From the NCBI GenBank assembly GCA_036741235.1, contig DAINSQ010000242.1:1-5513 (forward strand): DNA of 5,513 nucleotides. Direction: 5' to 3'. Each line of letters opens with the position of its first letter. Within the stretch, counting starts at the first letter, position 1. The position numbers were made by a program, and so were the translations under genes. Below the pieces are notes generated by a model. That model was not told where the DNA came from and ran no database searches. It saw only the letters and a program-made list of their open reading frames with translations. The DNA is from JABWBR01 sp036741235 (lineage in GTDB: Bacteria; Bacteroidota; Bacteroidia; Chitinophagales; Saprospiraceae). Shown here one piece after another: positions 1-5,341 of this stretch.

Positions 1-1
1 G

Positions 2-673
2 ACCCCATATCATTATGTGGCTAACAATCCAATCTTAAATATTGATCCTGACGGGTTAGACTGGTATCAAAATTCAGATGGTGCAACTATTTGGCTTAAC
101 AGTAGAGATGGAACTTATACTGATGACGATGGTAATGAATGGAAGAATATTGGGGAAGAATTACTTTTCTTCGGTAGTGAAAACTTGATTTATTATACGC
201 AGTCAGCAGATGAGAATGGAGATTTGACCTTGGAAACCTATGTATTTGATGCAGTATCGGGGGCGGCCTTAGAAGATGGGTCCTTTGAATACAGCCTGGA
301 AAGACAGGCTGAAAAAGATCAAGGCCCTTTGCCTGAAGGTGAATATACTGTTAATCCGAGTGCGATTCAGAACTGGTCAGACCTTTCATTTGTACAAAAA
401 ACTGCTGCCATTATCCGTAAAGGAACTTGGCCAGGCGGCCCTATAGCTTGGGGTTCGCATAGAGTATGGATCAATCCTTATGAAGTAGATGTAACTCATC
501 CGGTTACCGGTGAGGAAGTTAGAAGGACAGGCTTTACGATTCACGGTGGCTCTATTCCAGGAAGTGTTGGTTGTATTGACCTTAGTACTCAGGACAAAGC
601 ATTTTTCAGAAAACTCAGACAATCAAACCAAGCAGCAATAAAGCTTATAGTCCGTTACCCTAGAGCAAAATAG
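2..673 (+). CDS. RHS-repeat polymorphic toxin, C-terminal end with Tlde1/DUF2778-like L,D-transpeptidase toxin domain (5' partial)
   Basis: The frame is open from the window edge, so the real start lies upstream; the GTG at 17 is internal. The first residues, TPYHYVANNPI then NIDPDG (nt 2-55), are the end of the RHS core that precedes variable toxin tips. A linker follows (Y-T-D-D-D-G-N-E-W-K, about nt 113-145), of a kind often seen in Bacteroidota RHS tails. The last 120 residues look like the Tlde1/DUF2778 family: GPLPEGEYTV (about nt 323-352), then FTIHGGS (His codon 542-544) and GSVGCIDL (Ser 563-565, Cys 572-574). This family has an L,D-transpeptidase fold with catalytic Cys and His, and known members act on peptidoglycan peptides in the periplasm. 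I infer delivery into competitor cells (T6SS or another RHS route; no delivery gene is visible) and damage to cell-wall crosslinking. The gene next door fits an immunity protein. Confidence is high for RHS and good for the toxin fold; the target is inferred. Confidence 0.87.
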   Translation, partial: TPYHYVANNPILNIDPDGLDWYQNSDGATIWLNSRDGTYTDDDGNEWKNIGEELLFFGSENLIYYTQSADENGDLTLETYVFDAVSGAALEDGSFEYSLERQAEKDQGPLPEGEYTVNPSAIQNWSDLSFVQKTAAIIRKGTWPGGPIAWGSHRVWINPYEVDVTHPVTGEEVRRTGFTIHGGSIPGSVGCIDLSTQDKAFFRKLRQSNQAAIKLIVRYPRAK

Positions 674-675
674 TC

Positions 676-1050
676 ATGAGAATAATCTTAATATTTTGTG
701 GAGTATACTGCTATATAGAGTCAGGCGCCAATTTTCTGGATTTACTTTCATTTTATGAGAACCCAGATGATTTTATTAGACTCTATGAAATTGGGTCCAA
801 TAGTGATCACTTGCAATTTAAATCTGTGCTTTTTTACCAGATATGGAGGATTGTTCTTACTGTTTTGTTTTTAGGCTCTGGAGTAATTGCTTTTTCATTG
901 TTAAACAAACCTAATAAGCAGCAGTCATTCTTGGCATGGGTAGTTTTTGTAGTTACTTCACTAGGAATTTTATGGGAGTTATGGGCGTACTACGTTTGGC
1001 ATCAATCTGGATATGACCATTATCCTGGATATGACCCATTTCTATTTTAG
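676..1050 (+). CDS. Small membrane protein, putative immunity protein to the RHS/Tlde1-like toxin
   Basis: The 124-residue product begins at the ATG two bases after the toxin stop codon, which suggests co-transcription and translational coupling. There is no clear Shine-Dalgarno, as is usual in Bacteroidota. Hydrophobic segments lie at about residues 2-14 (a short anchor or signal-like stretch), 53-76 and 85-108. Residues 15-52 form an acidic, probably extracytoplasmic loop, and the C-terminus is Tyr/Pro/Asp rich (YDHYPGYDPFLF). I recognise no named family. The immunity role is inferred from position directly behind a toxin tip and from membrane placement, which suits a toxin acting in the periplasm. 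The low GC matches the toxin tip and differs from the gene at 1427-4253, as expected for an exchangeable toxin/immunity cassette. It could instead be an unrelated small membrane protein. Confidence 0.72.
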   Translation: MRIILIFCGVYCYIESGANFLDLLSFYENPDDFIRLYEIGSNSDHLQFKSVLFYQIWRIVLTVLFLGSGVIAFSLLNKPNKQQSFLAWVVFVVTSLGILWELWAYYVWHQSGYDHYPGYDPFLF

Positions 1051-1270
1051 ACGAGCAAAGCCTCTAGCCCGGCTGGCGCGAGGTTGCAGGTTGCGATAAA
1101 CAACTACAAAAAACAAAAACAAAACATGCGGGCGATGGCACAAGATAAAGGCTTCAAACCCAAACCCTGCACGGGGTGTTTTGACTTTAGGACTATACGA
1201 CGTAAATAACTTTCGGATCGTATCCTTGCCTTTGCCCACAGCTATCCACCCAAAAGTGGGAAGCCCCCCC

Positions 1271-1300
1271 GCGGGCACTAGGTTCCACCCTCGTGCCCGC
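1271..1300. repeat. Strong GC-rich inverted repeat (REP-like or terminator-like hairpin)
   Basis: Arms GCGGGCAC (1271-1278) and GTGCCCGC (1293-1300) are perfect 8-bp complements. After one mismatch, AGG/CCT (1280-1282 and 1289-1291) continue the stem around a 6-nt loop. The flanks (C7 at 1264-1270, G-rich 1302-1314) can extend the pairing. It sits between convergent genes, which suits a bidirectional terminator or a dispersed REP-like element. No U-tract is present on either strand, so the role is open. Confidence 0.5.
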
Positions 1301-1375
1301 AGGGCGGGGCGGGGCAGTAAGCTGTTGTCGGTTGTCGGTTCTTGAAACCTGCAGCCGTTAACAGTTTTTAGGTGG

Positions 1376-1418
1376 CTCCCTCCCTCTCACCATCTCACAC
1401 TCTCACCCTCTCACCCTC
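1376..1418. repeat. CTCACC-type low-complexity tract
   Basis: This pyrimidine-rich tract has reiterated TCTCAC/CTCACC units and ends about 8 bp from the stop codon of the minus-strand gene. On the minus strand it reads as GGTGAGAG repeats. It is non-coding and resembles slippage-prone intergenic sequence. Confidence 0.6.
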
Positions 1419-1426
1419 AAGCCGGG

Positions 1427-3763
1427 CTATTCCACCACCAGCTTACTCTCCTTCACCGCATCCCCTTTGGTGAACACCACCTTGTACGTCCCCTTGTACA
1501 AGTAGTACTTTCCCGAATCCGCCTTATTCAACTTAACCGGCTTCTCCTCCGACTTGCGTTTTTCGTTGAGCAGCCCGGTATATGCTTCCAGTACACCTTC
1601 GTTGATGCTGAGGTCGTAGGCGGGGTAATTGAGGCCTTTGACGGCGTCTGCTAAGAATGTGTTAAGCTCCAGCCCGCTTTCGGTTTTAATGCTCACCTGC
1701 ACCTTGCCGGCCTCATTGGCGTAATAAGGCAGTTTGATCTCCGGTTTGTTTTCCCCAAACAGCGATTTGCTGCCCCAGCGCGGACTGTAGCGCTGCTTTT
1801 TGAGCTCAAATACCGCCAGCGGCATGGCCAGCACCTCGGGCGTCAACTGCTGCAATTCCTTCACCCCGGCAATATACAGCGAGCGACCGTGCGTGCCCAC
1901 CAGCAGGTCGTTGTCGCGGGGGTGGATCACCAGGTCGTGCACCGCCACCGCGGGCAATTCGTTGGTCATCGCCATAAACGACTCGCCCTGGTCGAGCGAC
2001 ACGTACAGCCCGTGGTCGGTGCCGACATACAGTATCCGGGCATTGACCGGGTCTTCCCTGACGACGTTGATCGGCTCCAGCGGCAGGTCTTTGCCCAGCC
2101 GGCGCCAGGTTTTGCCGTAGTCGGAGGATACGTACAGATACGGCGTAAAATTATCCCAGCGGTAGCCGTTGAGCGACACATACACCGTGCCCTCGTCGAA
2201 TTTGGAGGCCTGCACGCGGCTTACCCACATATCTTCGGGCAAACCGGCGGAGATATTCTGCCACACCTGTCCGCCGTCGCGGGTCACGTGCACCAGCCCG
2301 TCGTCGCTGCCGGCGTAGATCAGTCCGAAGCGCAGCGGCGATTCGTGGATGGCGCTAAGCGTCCCGTAAGGCACATCGCCCTTTTTGCCACCCTTGGTGA
2401 GATCGCCCGAGATGGCGTCGAATTTTTCGCCGCCGTTGAACGAGCGGAAAACCTTGTGGGCGCCCATGTACAGGATGTCCTGGTTGTGAATGGACAAATG
2501 AATGGGCGTCTGCCAGTTCCAGCGGTAGGGGCGTTCGCCGAGTTCGTGTTTGGGGGTGATGTATTTGCGCTCTTCGGTGCGGGTATTTATTTTAAAATAA
2601 TTGCCAAACTGAAAGCCGGTGTACACGATTTCGTTGTTGCGCGTGTCGATGGCCACCTGCATGCCGTCGCCGCCCACCAGTTCGGTGTAGGGATAACGGC
2701 CGCTGCCGTGCCATTCTGTGCTGTATTGGTACGTACTGGGGCCCTTCCACACGCCGTTGTCCTGTAGGCCGCCGTATACGTTGTAGGGCTTGGCCATATC
2801 CACCGCCACGGCGTAAAACTGCCCTACTGCCGGCGAATTGCACTTGATCCAGCTTTCGCCGTCGTCGTAGGAGATATTGATACCGCAGTCTTTGCGCAGA
2901 ATGAGGTGGCCGTCGCGGGTAGGGCTCACCCAGAGCGCGTGGTGGTCCACGTGCACATTATCGCCGTTGATCGACTTCCAGGTCTTGCCGCCGTCGTCGG
3001 AGCGCAACACGGGATAACCCAGCATATAGAGTTTATTCGGATTGCGGGGCGATACCCGGATATTTCCAAAATAATAGCCATACGAGTTATAGCCCTGGTC
3101 GATAAAACCTTCGTGCGTTTTTTTCCAGGATTTGCCTTCATTGGACGAGCTGTAGACCTCCAGTCCGATCACCGGCGTATCAAACAGCAGCGAATTGGCG
3201 TCTTCGGTATACTCTGCCAGTGCGGCGGGTTGAATCTTGCCCTGTTCCACCATCGCCTTCACCGACTCGACCGTATATTTCTCGGGAAAACCGTTGTTTT
3301 GCAGAAACTCCTTAATCAGGTAGGGTTTGAGTTGCAAAAACGAGTCTTTGCTCATCGCCTTCAGCATCTTGTTCGTCAGCACATCGCCCTTGGGCGCTTC
3401 CTCCGGTCGCCTGAAATAATTATCGATAGCGGCGTACAGCAGCGGTTTGCCACCCTTGCGCGTCATCGCCAGTCCGACGCGACCTGCGCCCTCGCCGGTG
3501 GGAAAACCGGCATTTTTGGCCGTCAGCAAAGTCCAGCTATTGCCGCCGTCGGTACTCTTGTAAATACCCGTATGATTGCCCGACTCCACAAAATCCCAGG
3601 CGCGGCGCGAGCGGTCCCAGGCGGCGGCATACAACGTATTGGCCGAGCCGGGGTCCAGGATCAGGTCGACCACCCCCGTATTATCATTAACAAAGAGCGT
3701 CTTAATCCACGTGGCCCAGCACCGCCACCCAGGCGATATTGGGATTGGAGGGGTGCAGCACAA
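1427..3763 (-). CDS. C-terminal fragment of the Asp-box/VPS10-like propeller protein
   Basis: The open frame of 778 codons begins at the ATG at 3763, but its first 17 residues are out-of-frame sequence. Homologous sequence starts at T-W-I-K (nt 3712). Eight Asp-boxes (S/T-x-D/N-x-G-x-x-W/F) are visible at residues 70-77, 206-213, 255-262, 298-305, 441-448, 494-501, 546-553 and 589-596. Other family hallmarks are YAAAWDRSRRAW (45-56), VHVDHHALW (270-278), GLQDNGVW (332-339) and HPRDNDLLVGTHGRSLYI (614-631). A helical insertion, at about residues 125-195, interrupts the propeller. The last about 115 residues form a separate beta-rich C-terminal domain. I see no type IX secretion sorting domain, so a periplasmic or surface location is inferred from the signal peptide on the other fragment. 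As a separate gene it lacks a signal peptide and an obvious start, so translation is doubtful. Confidence 0.85.
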   Translation of the reverse strand: MCCTPPIPISPGWRCWATWIKTLFVNDNTGVVDLILDPGSANTLYAAAWDRSRRAWDFVESGNHTGIYKSTDGGNSWTLLTAKNAGFPTGEGAGRVGLAMTRKGGKPLLYAAIDNYFRRPEEAPKGDVLTNKMLKAMSKDSFLQLKPYLIKEFLQNNGFPEKYTVESVKAMVEQGKIQPAALAEYTEDANSLLFDTPVIGLEVYSSSNEGKSWKKTHEGFIDQGYNSYGYYFGNIRVSPRNPNKLYMLGYPVLRSDDGGKTWKSINGDNVHVDHHALWVSPTRDGHLILRKDCGINISYDDGESWIKCNSPAVGQFYAVAVDMAKPYNVYGGLQDNGVWKGPSTYQYSTEWHGSGRYPYTELVGGDGMQVAIDTRNNEIVYTGFQFGNYFKINTRTEERKYITPKHELGERPYRWNWQTPIHLSIHNQDILYMGAHKVFRSFNGGEKFDAISGDLTKGGKKGDVPYGTLSAIHESPLRFGLIYAGSDDGLVHVTRDGGQVWQNISAGLPEDMWVSRVQASKFDEGTVYVSLNGYRWDNFTPYLYVSSDYGKTWRRLGKDLPLEPINVVREDPVNARILYVGTDHGLYVSLDQGESFMAMTNELPAVAVHDLVIHPRDNDLLVGTHGRSLYIAGVKELQQLTPEVLAMPLAVFELKKQRYSPRWGSKSLFGENKPEIKLPYYANEAGKVQVSIKTESGLELNTFLADAVKGLNYPAYDLSINEGVLEAYTGLLNEKRKSEEKPVKLNKADSGKYYLYKGTYKVVFTKGDAVKESKLVVE

Positions 3764-4253
3764 TTCGCCCTATATTGTGGCTTTCGCCCAATCCCATATA
3801 CTGCCAGCTCTTGCCGCCGTTGGTACTCTTATACACGCCCACGCCTGCGTACGAAGAGCGGCTGGAATTCACCTCTCCCGTGCCCACCCAGATCACATTA
3901 TTTTTCCAGTCGACCGCAATATCGCCGATCGTCATCACCGTTTCGTTATCAAACAGCGGCTCGAAAGTCGTACCATTATTCGTCGTCTTCCACAGTCCGC
4001 CCGAAGCGTAAGCCACATAAAAATGCGAAGCATCCGCAGGCGACACCTCCAGGTCGACCACTCGGCCGCTGCACACCGTGGGCCCCACATTGCGGAATTT
4101 CACTTCATTGATAATAGATTTTTCTTTGAGCGCCCTGCGCTGATCAACGCTTTTAATGCGCTCTACCGCCGGCGTAAAAGGCGGCTGGGTGAGTTGCGCC
4201 GTGGCCGAAAAGACGCAGCACAACATGCAAAATAGCAGAAGGGTTTTATTCAT
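3702..4253 (-). CDS. N-terminal fragment of the Asp-box/VPS10-like propeller protein, with signal peptide
   Basis: The fragment has 183 residues. The start at 4253 is supported by a clean Sec signal peptide directly after it: MNKT, a Leu/Phe/Cys hydrophobic core, then FSATAQ with probable cleavage after Gln20. The mature part opens with FRNVGPTVCSGRV, typical of this family's first blade. Asp-boxes are at residues 90-97 (TTNNGTTF) and 143-150 (STNGGKSW). Between them is VGTGEVNSSRSSYAGVGVYK, a very characteristic family stretch. Such proteins are often annotated glycosyl hydrolase or VPS10/sortilin-domain proteins. They fold as multi-bladed propellers outside the cytoplasm, and enzymatic activity is generally unproven. 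The frame ends in a stop three codons after LG. It would yield only the first blades and is probably non-functional alone. Confidence 0.85.
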   Translation of the reverse strand: MNKTLLLFCMLCCVFSATAQLTQPPFTPAVERIKSVDQRRALKEKSIINEVKFRNVGPTVCSGRVVDLEVSPADASHFYVAYASGGLWKTTNNGTTFEPLFDNETVMTIGDIAVDWKNNVIWVGTGEVNSSRSSYAGVGVYKSTNGGKSWQYMGLGESHNIGRIVLHPSNPNIAWVAVLGHVD

Positions 4254-4282
4254 GATAAGGCGTTGTTTTGATGTTTAGGTGG

Positions 4283-4290
4283 TAAATATA
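4283..4290 (-). promoter_or_regulatory. Possible -7 element for the propeller gene
   Basis: On the minus strand this reads TATATTTA, one mismatch from the Bacteroidota -7 consensus TAnnTTTG, about 30 bp upstream of the start codon. No convincing TTG was found at the proper distance, so this is a weak call. Confidence 0.25.
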
Positions 4291-4441
4291 GGGATTTATT
4301 GATTGGATAGGAGGGGGGAGGAGGGCGAAAACAATATGTCGTTGATTATCAACAACAAATGGTTTTGTGTTGAAAAATCGGGTATCAATCCTGAAAAAAT
4401 CTTAACTTGCATACTTAATTGTTTTTCGAAAAATTGTACCT

Positions 4442-4666
4442 ATGGAAGCTGTAAAAGGTCTCACCAATTTGCAACTGGAATTGCTGAAAATGTTCTCCAT
4501 TCCACTTAAAGAAGACCAGCTCAAGGAGATAAAAGCATTGCTCTCCCGCTATTTTGCCGAAAAAGCAACGGAGGAAATGGACGCGCTTTGGGATGCAAAT
4601 AACTGGTCAGATGAAACGATGCGCGAGTGGGCGCAGGAACATATGAGAACTAAATCTAAGCACTGA
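4442..4666 (+). CDS. Small antitoxin-like protein of a VapBC/PIN-type module
   Basis: The product is 74 residues and acidic, with predicted helices. It has the layout of a small Bacteroidota/cyanobacterial family that commonly precedes PIN-domain toxins: LTNLQLELLKMFS (residues 7-19), a helix ending in ALLSRYFAEKATEEMD (32-47), then LWDANNWSDETMREWAQEHMRT (49-70). The family role is known to me from gene neighbourhood, not from a named domain. The strongest support is local: its stop overlaps the next ATG (TGATG, 4664-4668), and that next frame begins like a PIN toxin. The intergenic DNA upstream is divergent from the propeller gene. A weak promoter (TTG 4407-4409, N19, AAAAATTG 4429-4436) would give an almost leaderless message. 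The gene is intact although its toxin partner is decayed. Confidence 0.78.
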   Translation: MEAVKGLTNLQLELLKMFSIPLKEDQLKEIKALLSRYFAEKATEEMDALWDANNWSDETMREWAQEHMRTKSKH

Positions 4667-4790
4667 TGCTTGTTGTACTGGTACCAATGTATTGTTGATC
4701 TCCATTTTTACCCGCTTATATACAAGATTAGAACCCTACAAAACCCATAAACTCCGCGTAACTCAGCGCCAAACTCCTTTCACTCTGCGG
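4666..4790 (+). pseudogene. Remnant of a PIN-domain (VapC-like) toxin, frameshifted and truncated
   Basis: The ATG overlaps the antitoxin stop by one base. As it stands it reads M-L-V-V-L-V-P-M-Y-C and stops at 4696-4698. Adding one base between 4681 and 4682 (GGT becomes GAT) gives MLVVLDTNVLLISI, the classic PIN motif I VLDTNVLL with the first metal-binding Asp. The lesion thus falls in a catalytic codon. In the restored frame the reading continues to a stop at 4791-4793, but after about 4706 the sequence no longer resembles a PIN domain and becomes a low-complexity intergenic repeat. The remaining 110 or so residues with the other acidic residues are missing. PIN toxins are RNases neutralised by their antitoxin; this one cannot be active. 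Confidence 0.75.
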
Positions 4791-4795
4791 TAAAA
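4749..4795. repeat. Degenerate AACTCCGCG-type intergenic repeat
   Basis: Successive imperfect units AACTCCGCG, AACTCAGCG, AACTCCTTT and CACTCTGCGG are spaced about 11-13 bp apart. This resembles a low-complexity element scattered between genes in Bacteroidota drafts. It follows the point where the PIN remnant loses similarity. Confidence 0.45.
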
Positions 4796-4798
4796 TAT

Positions 4799-4831
4799 AA
4801 ACCGGGCCCTCCCGGGTTTGAAATATTTTTT
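4799..4831 (+). terminator. Probable Rho-independent terminator
   Basis: AAACC (4799-4803) pairs with GGTTT (4815-4819), and GGG (4804-4806) with CCC (4811-4813), around a CCCT loop with one bulged G. An A/T-rich stretch ending in six T (4826-4831) follows. It would end transcription of the antitoxin/PIN-remnant unit and isolate the promoter just downstream. The gap between stem and T-run is longer than ideal. Confidence 0.5.
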
Positions 4832-4843
4832 CTCCACACCCCC

Positions 4844-4874
4844 TTGCCTTTTAATTGTTGAAGTACTATATTTG
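4844..4874 (+). promoter_or_regulatory. Bacteroidota-type sigma promoter (TTG-N20-TATATTTG)
   Basis: TTG at 4844-4846 and TATATTTG at 4867-4874 are separated by 20 bp. This is a full match to TAnnTTTG at -7 and an accepted spacing for the -33 element. Transcription would start near 4880. It would run through a 110-nt leader, the hairpin repeats and the gap towards the ATPase, whose start is about 460 nt downstream. That is far longer than a normal leader. Confidence 0.65.
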
Positions 4875-4879
4875 CATAC

Positions 4880-4988
4880 AGTCCAATCGTCGTGAAGGGG
4901 TTTACCCGGTCGCCAGTGATTCAATTTTGTGGGGTTTGGTTGGTGTAAGCACCTAGTTGGGTGTGGTACACAGTATAGATTGATTGAT
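4880..4988 (+). other. Gene-free leader between promoter and repeat array
   Basis: There is no coding frame of note. Small stem-loops are possible: GGTG/CACC at 4942-4953 with loop TAAG, and GTGT/ACAC at 4961-4971. GGGGTTTGGTTGG (4931-4943) resembles the left arm of the downstream repeat unit and may be a decayed copy. It may be the 5' part of a non-coding transcript. Confidence 0.35.
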
Positions 4989-5196
4989 ACGACTAAGTAA
5001 TGACGTTATGCGGGGTTGGTTAGTTGACTAAGCAAAGGTGCAATGCGTGTTTGGTTAGCCGACTAAATAAACCCGCAATAGACGAATAAGTAAAGGTGCA
5101 ATGCGGGTTCGGTTAACCGACTTAGTCAACCCTCAATAGACGACAAAGTAAAGGTGCAATGCGGGTTTAGATACTCGACTAAGTAAACCTGCAATA
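4989..5196 (+). repeat. Array of 58-bp structured, non-coding tandem repeats
   Basis: Units start at the ATGCG at 5008 (short, 35 bp), 5043 (58 bp), 5101 (58 bp) and 5159 (38 bp seen, then the gap). A degenerate unit end (ACGAC...ATGCGGG) is at 4989-5014. The two full units match at 49 of 58 positions. Each carries a hairpin: TGCGGGTTT pairs with AAACCCGCA, and an inner TTAG pairs with CTAA around a CCGA loop (for example 5044-5077). A conserved linker follows (GACGA..AAGTAAAGGTGCA). The period is not a multiple of three and no plus-strand frame runs through, so it is not coding. There are no unique spacers, so it is not CRISPR. Function unknown: structured RNA array, protein-binding sites or minisatellite. 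Confidence 0.85.
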
Positions 5197-5293
5197 NNNN
5201 NNNNNNNNNNNNNNNNNNNNNNNNNNNNNNNNNNNNNNNNNNNNNNNNNNNNNNNNNNNNNNNNNNNNNNNNNNNNNNNNNNNNNNNNNNNNN
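5197..5293. other. Assembly gap (97 N)
   Basis: Ninety-seven undetermined bases interrupt the repeat array within its fourth visible unit. The true length and number of units are unknown, and repeat collapse is the likely cause. Frames read across it have no meaning. Confidence 0.95.
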
Positions 5294-5341
5294 GTTGTCT
5301 GAAAACATGAGTTCGACGAAAGTGAATAAAAAACAATAAAT

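Larger units (their letters stand above)
1051..1426. other. Gene-free convergent intergenic spacer, low complexity and hairpin-rich
   Basis: No convincing gene lies here. A 78-codon minus-strand frame (1042-1278) has a basic, Cys/Phe-rich composition unlike a protein. Hairpins: 1061-1083 (CCTC/GAGG and GCC/GGC arms) just after the membrane gene, without a T-run; 1271-1300, listed separately; and an imperfect one with arms at 1322-1331 and 1355-1364 (CTGTT/AACAG plus CGG/CCG). Heptamer GTTGTCG is repeated in tandem at 1324-1340. Both flanking genes point inward, so terminators are expected, but none has a classic U-tract. Confidence 0.6.
1427..4253 (-). pseudogene. Exported Asp-box (BNR)/VPS10-like beta-propeller protein, gene split by an internal deletion-frameshift
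   Basis: Two overlapping minus-strand frames are two parts of one gene. The first ends ...NIAWVAVLGH then V-D-stop (stop at 3702-3704). The second picks up the family sequence at T-W-I-K-T-L-F (from 3712 downward). In relatives as I remember them, about 18-20 residues lie between LGH and the T-W: a short loop plus a further Asp-box strand. That stretch is absent here, so the lesion looks like a loss of about 55-60 bp whose length is not a multiple of three, near 3709-3713, rather than a single-base slip. Joined, the frames give about 942 codons; with the lost piece about 960, normal for the family. Both halves otherwise look undamaged, so the break is recent or an assembly error. Confidence 0.8.

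Noticed and set aside
1042..1278. Minus-strand open frame of 78 codons in the intergenic spacer
   Set aside because: It overlaps the end of the membrane gene, has an odd basic/aromatic composition, lacks a recognisable domain, and runs into the hairpin-rich spacer; probably chance.
1889..2767. Long plus-strand frame of 292 codons opposite the propeller gene
   Set aside because: It is the antisense shadow of a GC-rich gene. The minus-strand product has eight Asp-boxes, whereas this one is His/Val-rich with no domain.
2906..4111. Plus-strand frame of 401 codons opposite the propeller gene
   Set aside because: Antisense shadow of the same gene, running through the frameshift junction; no family features.
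4308..4328. G-rich tract as a possible G-quadruplex
   Set aside because: The guanine runs are uneven (one run of six, otherwise mostly two or three), so four proper G-tracts are not present.
4303..4509. Plus-strand frame of 68 codons upstream of the antitoxin
   Set aside because: It overlaps the antitoxin start in another frame and opens in a G-rich low-complexity stretch; the antitoxin frame is the supported one.
4989..5196. CRISPR array
   Set aside because: Units are contiguous with no unique spacers, are longer than CRISPR repeats, and vary internally; no cas gene is in view.
5307..5339. Short ATG...TAA frame of ten codons just before the ATPase
   Set aside because: It could be a leader peptide, but it is short, Lys-rich and adjoins an assembly gap, so there is nothing to support translation.
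4989..5341. Retron or type III toxin-antitoxin RNA
   Set aside because: No reverse transcriptase and no ToxN-like gene is visible, and the repeat is longer than typical ToxI units. Kept only as an analogy.
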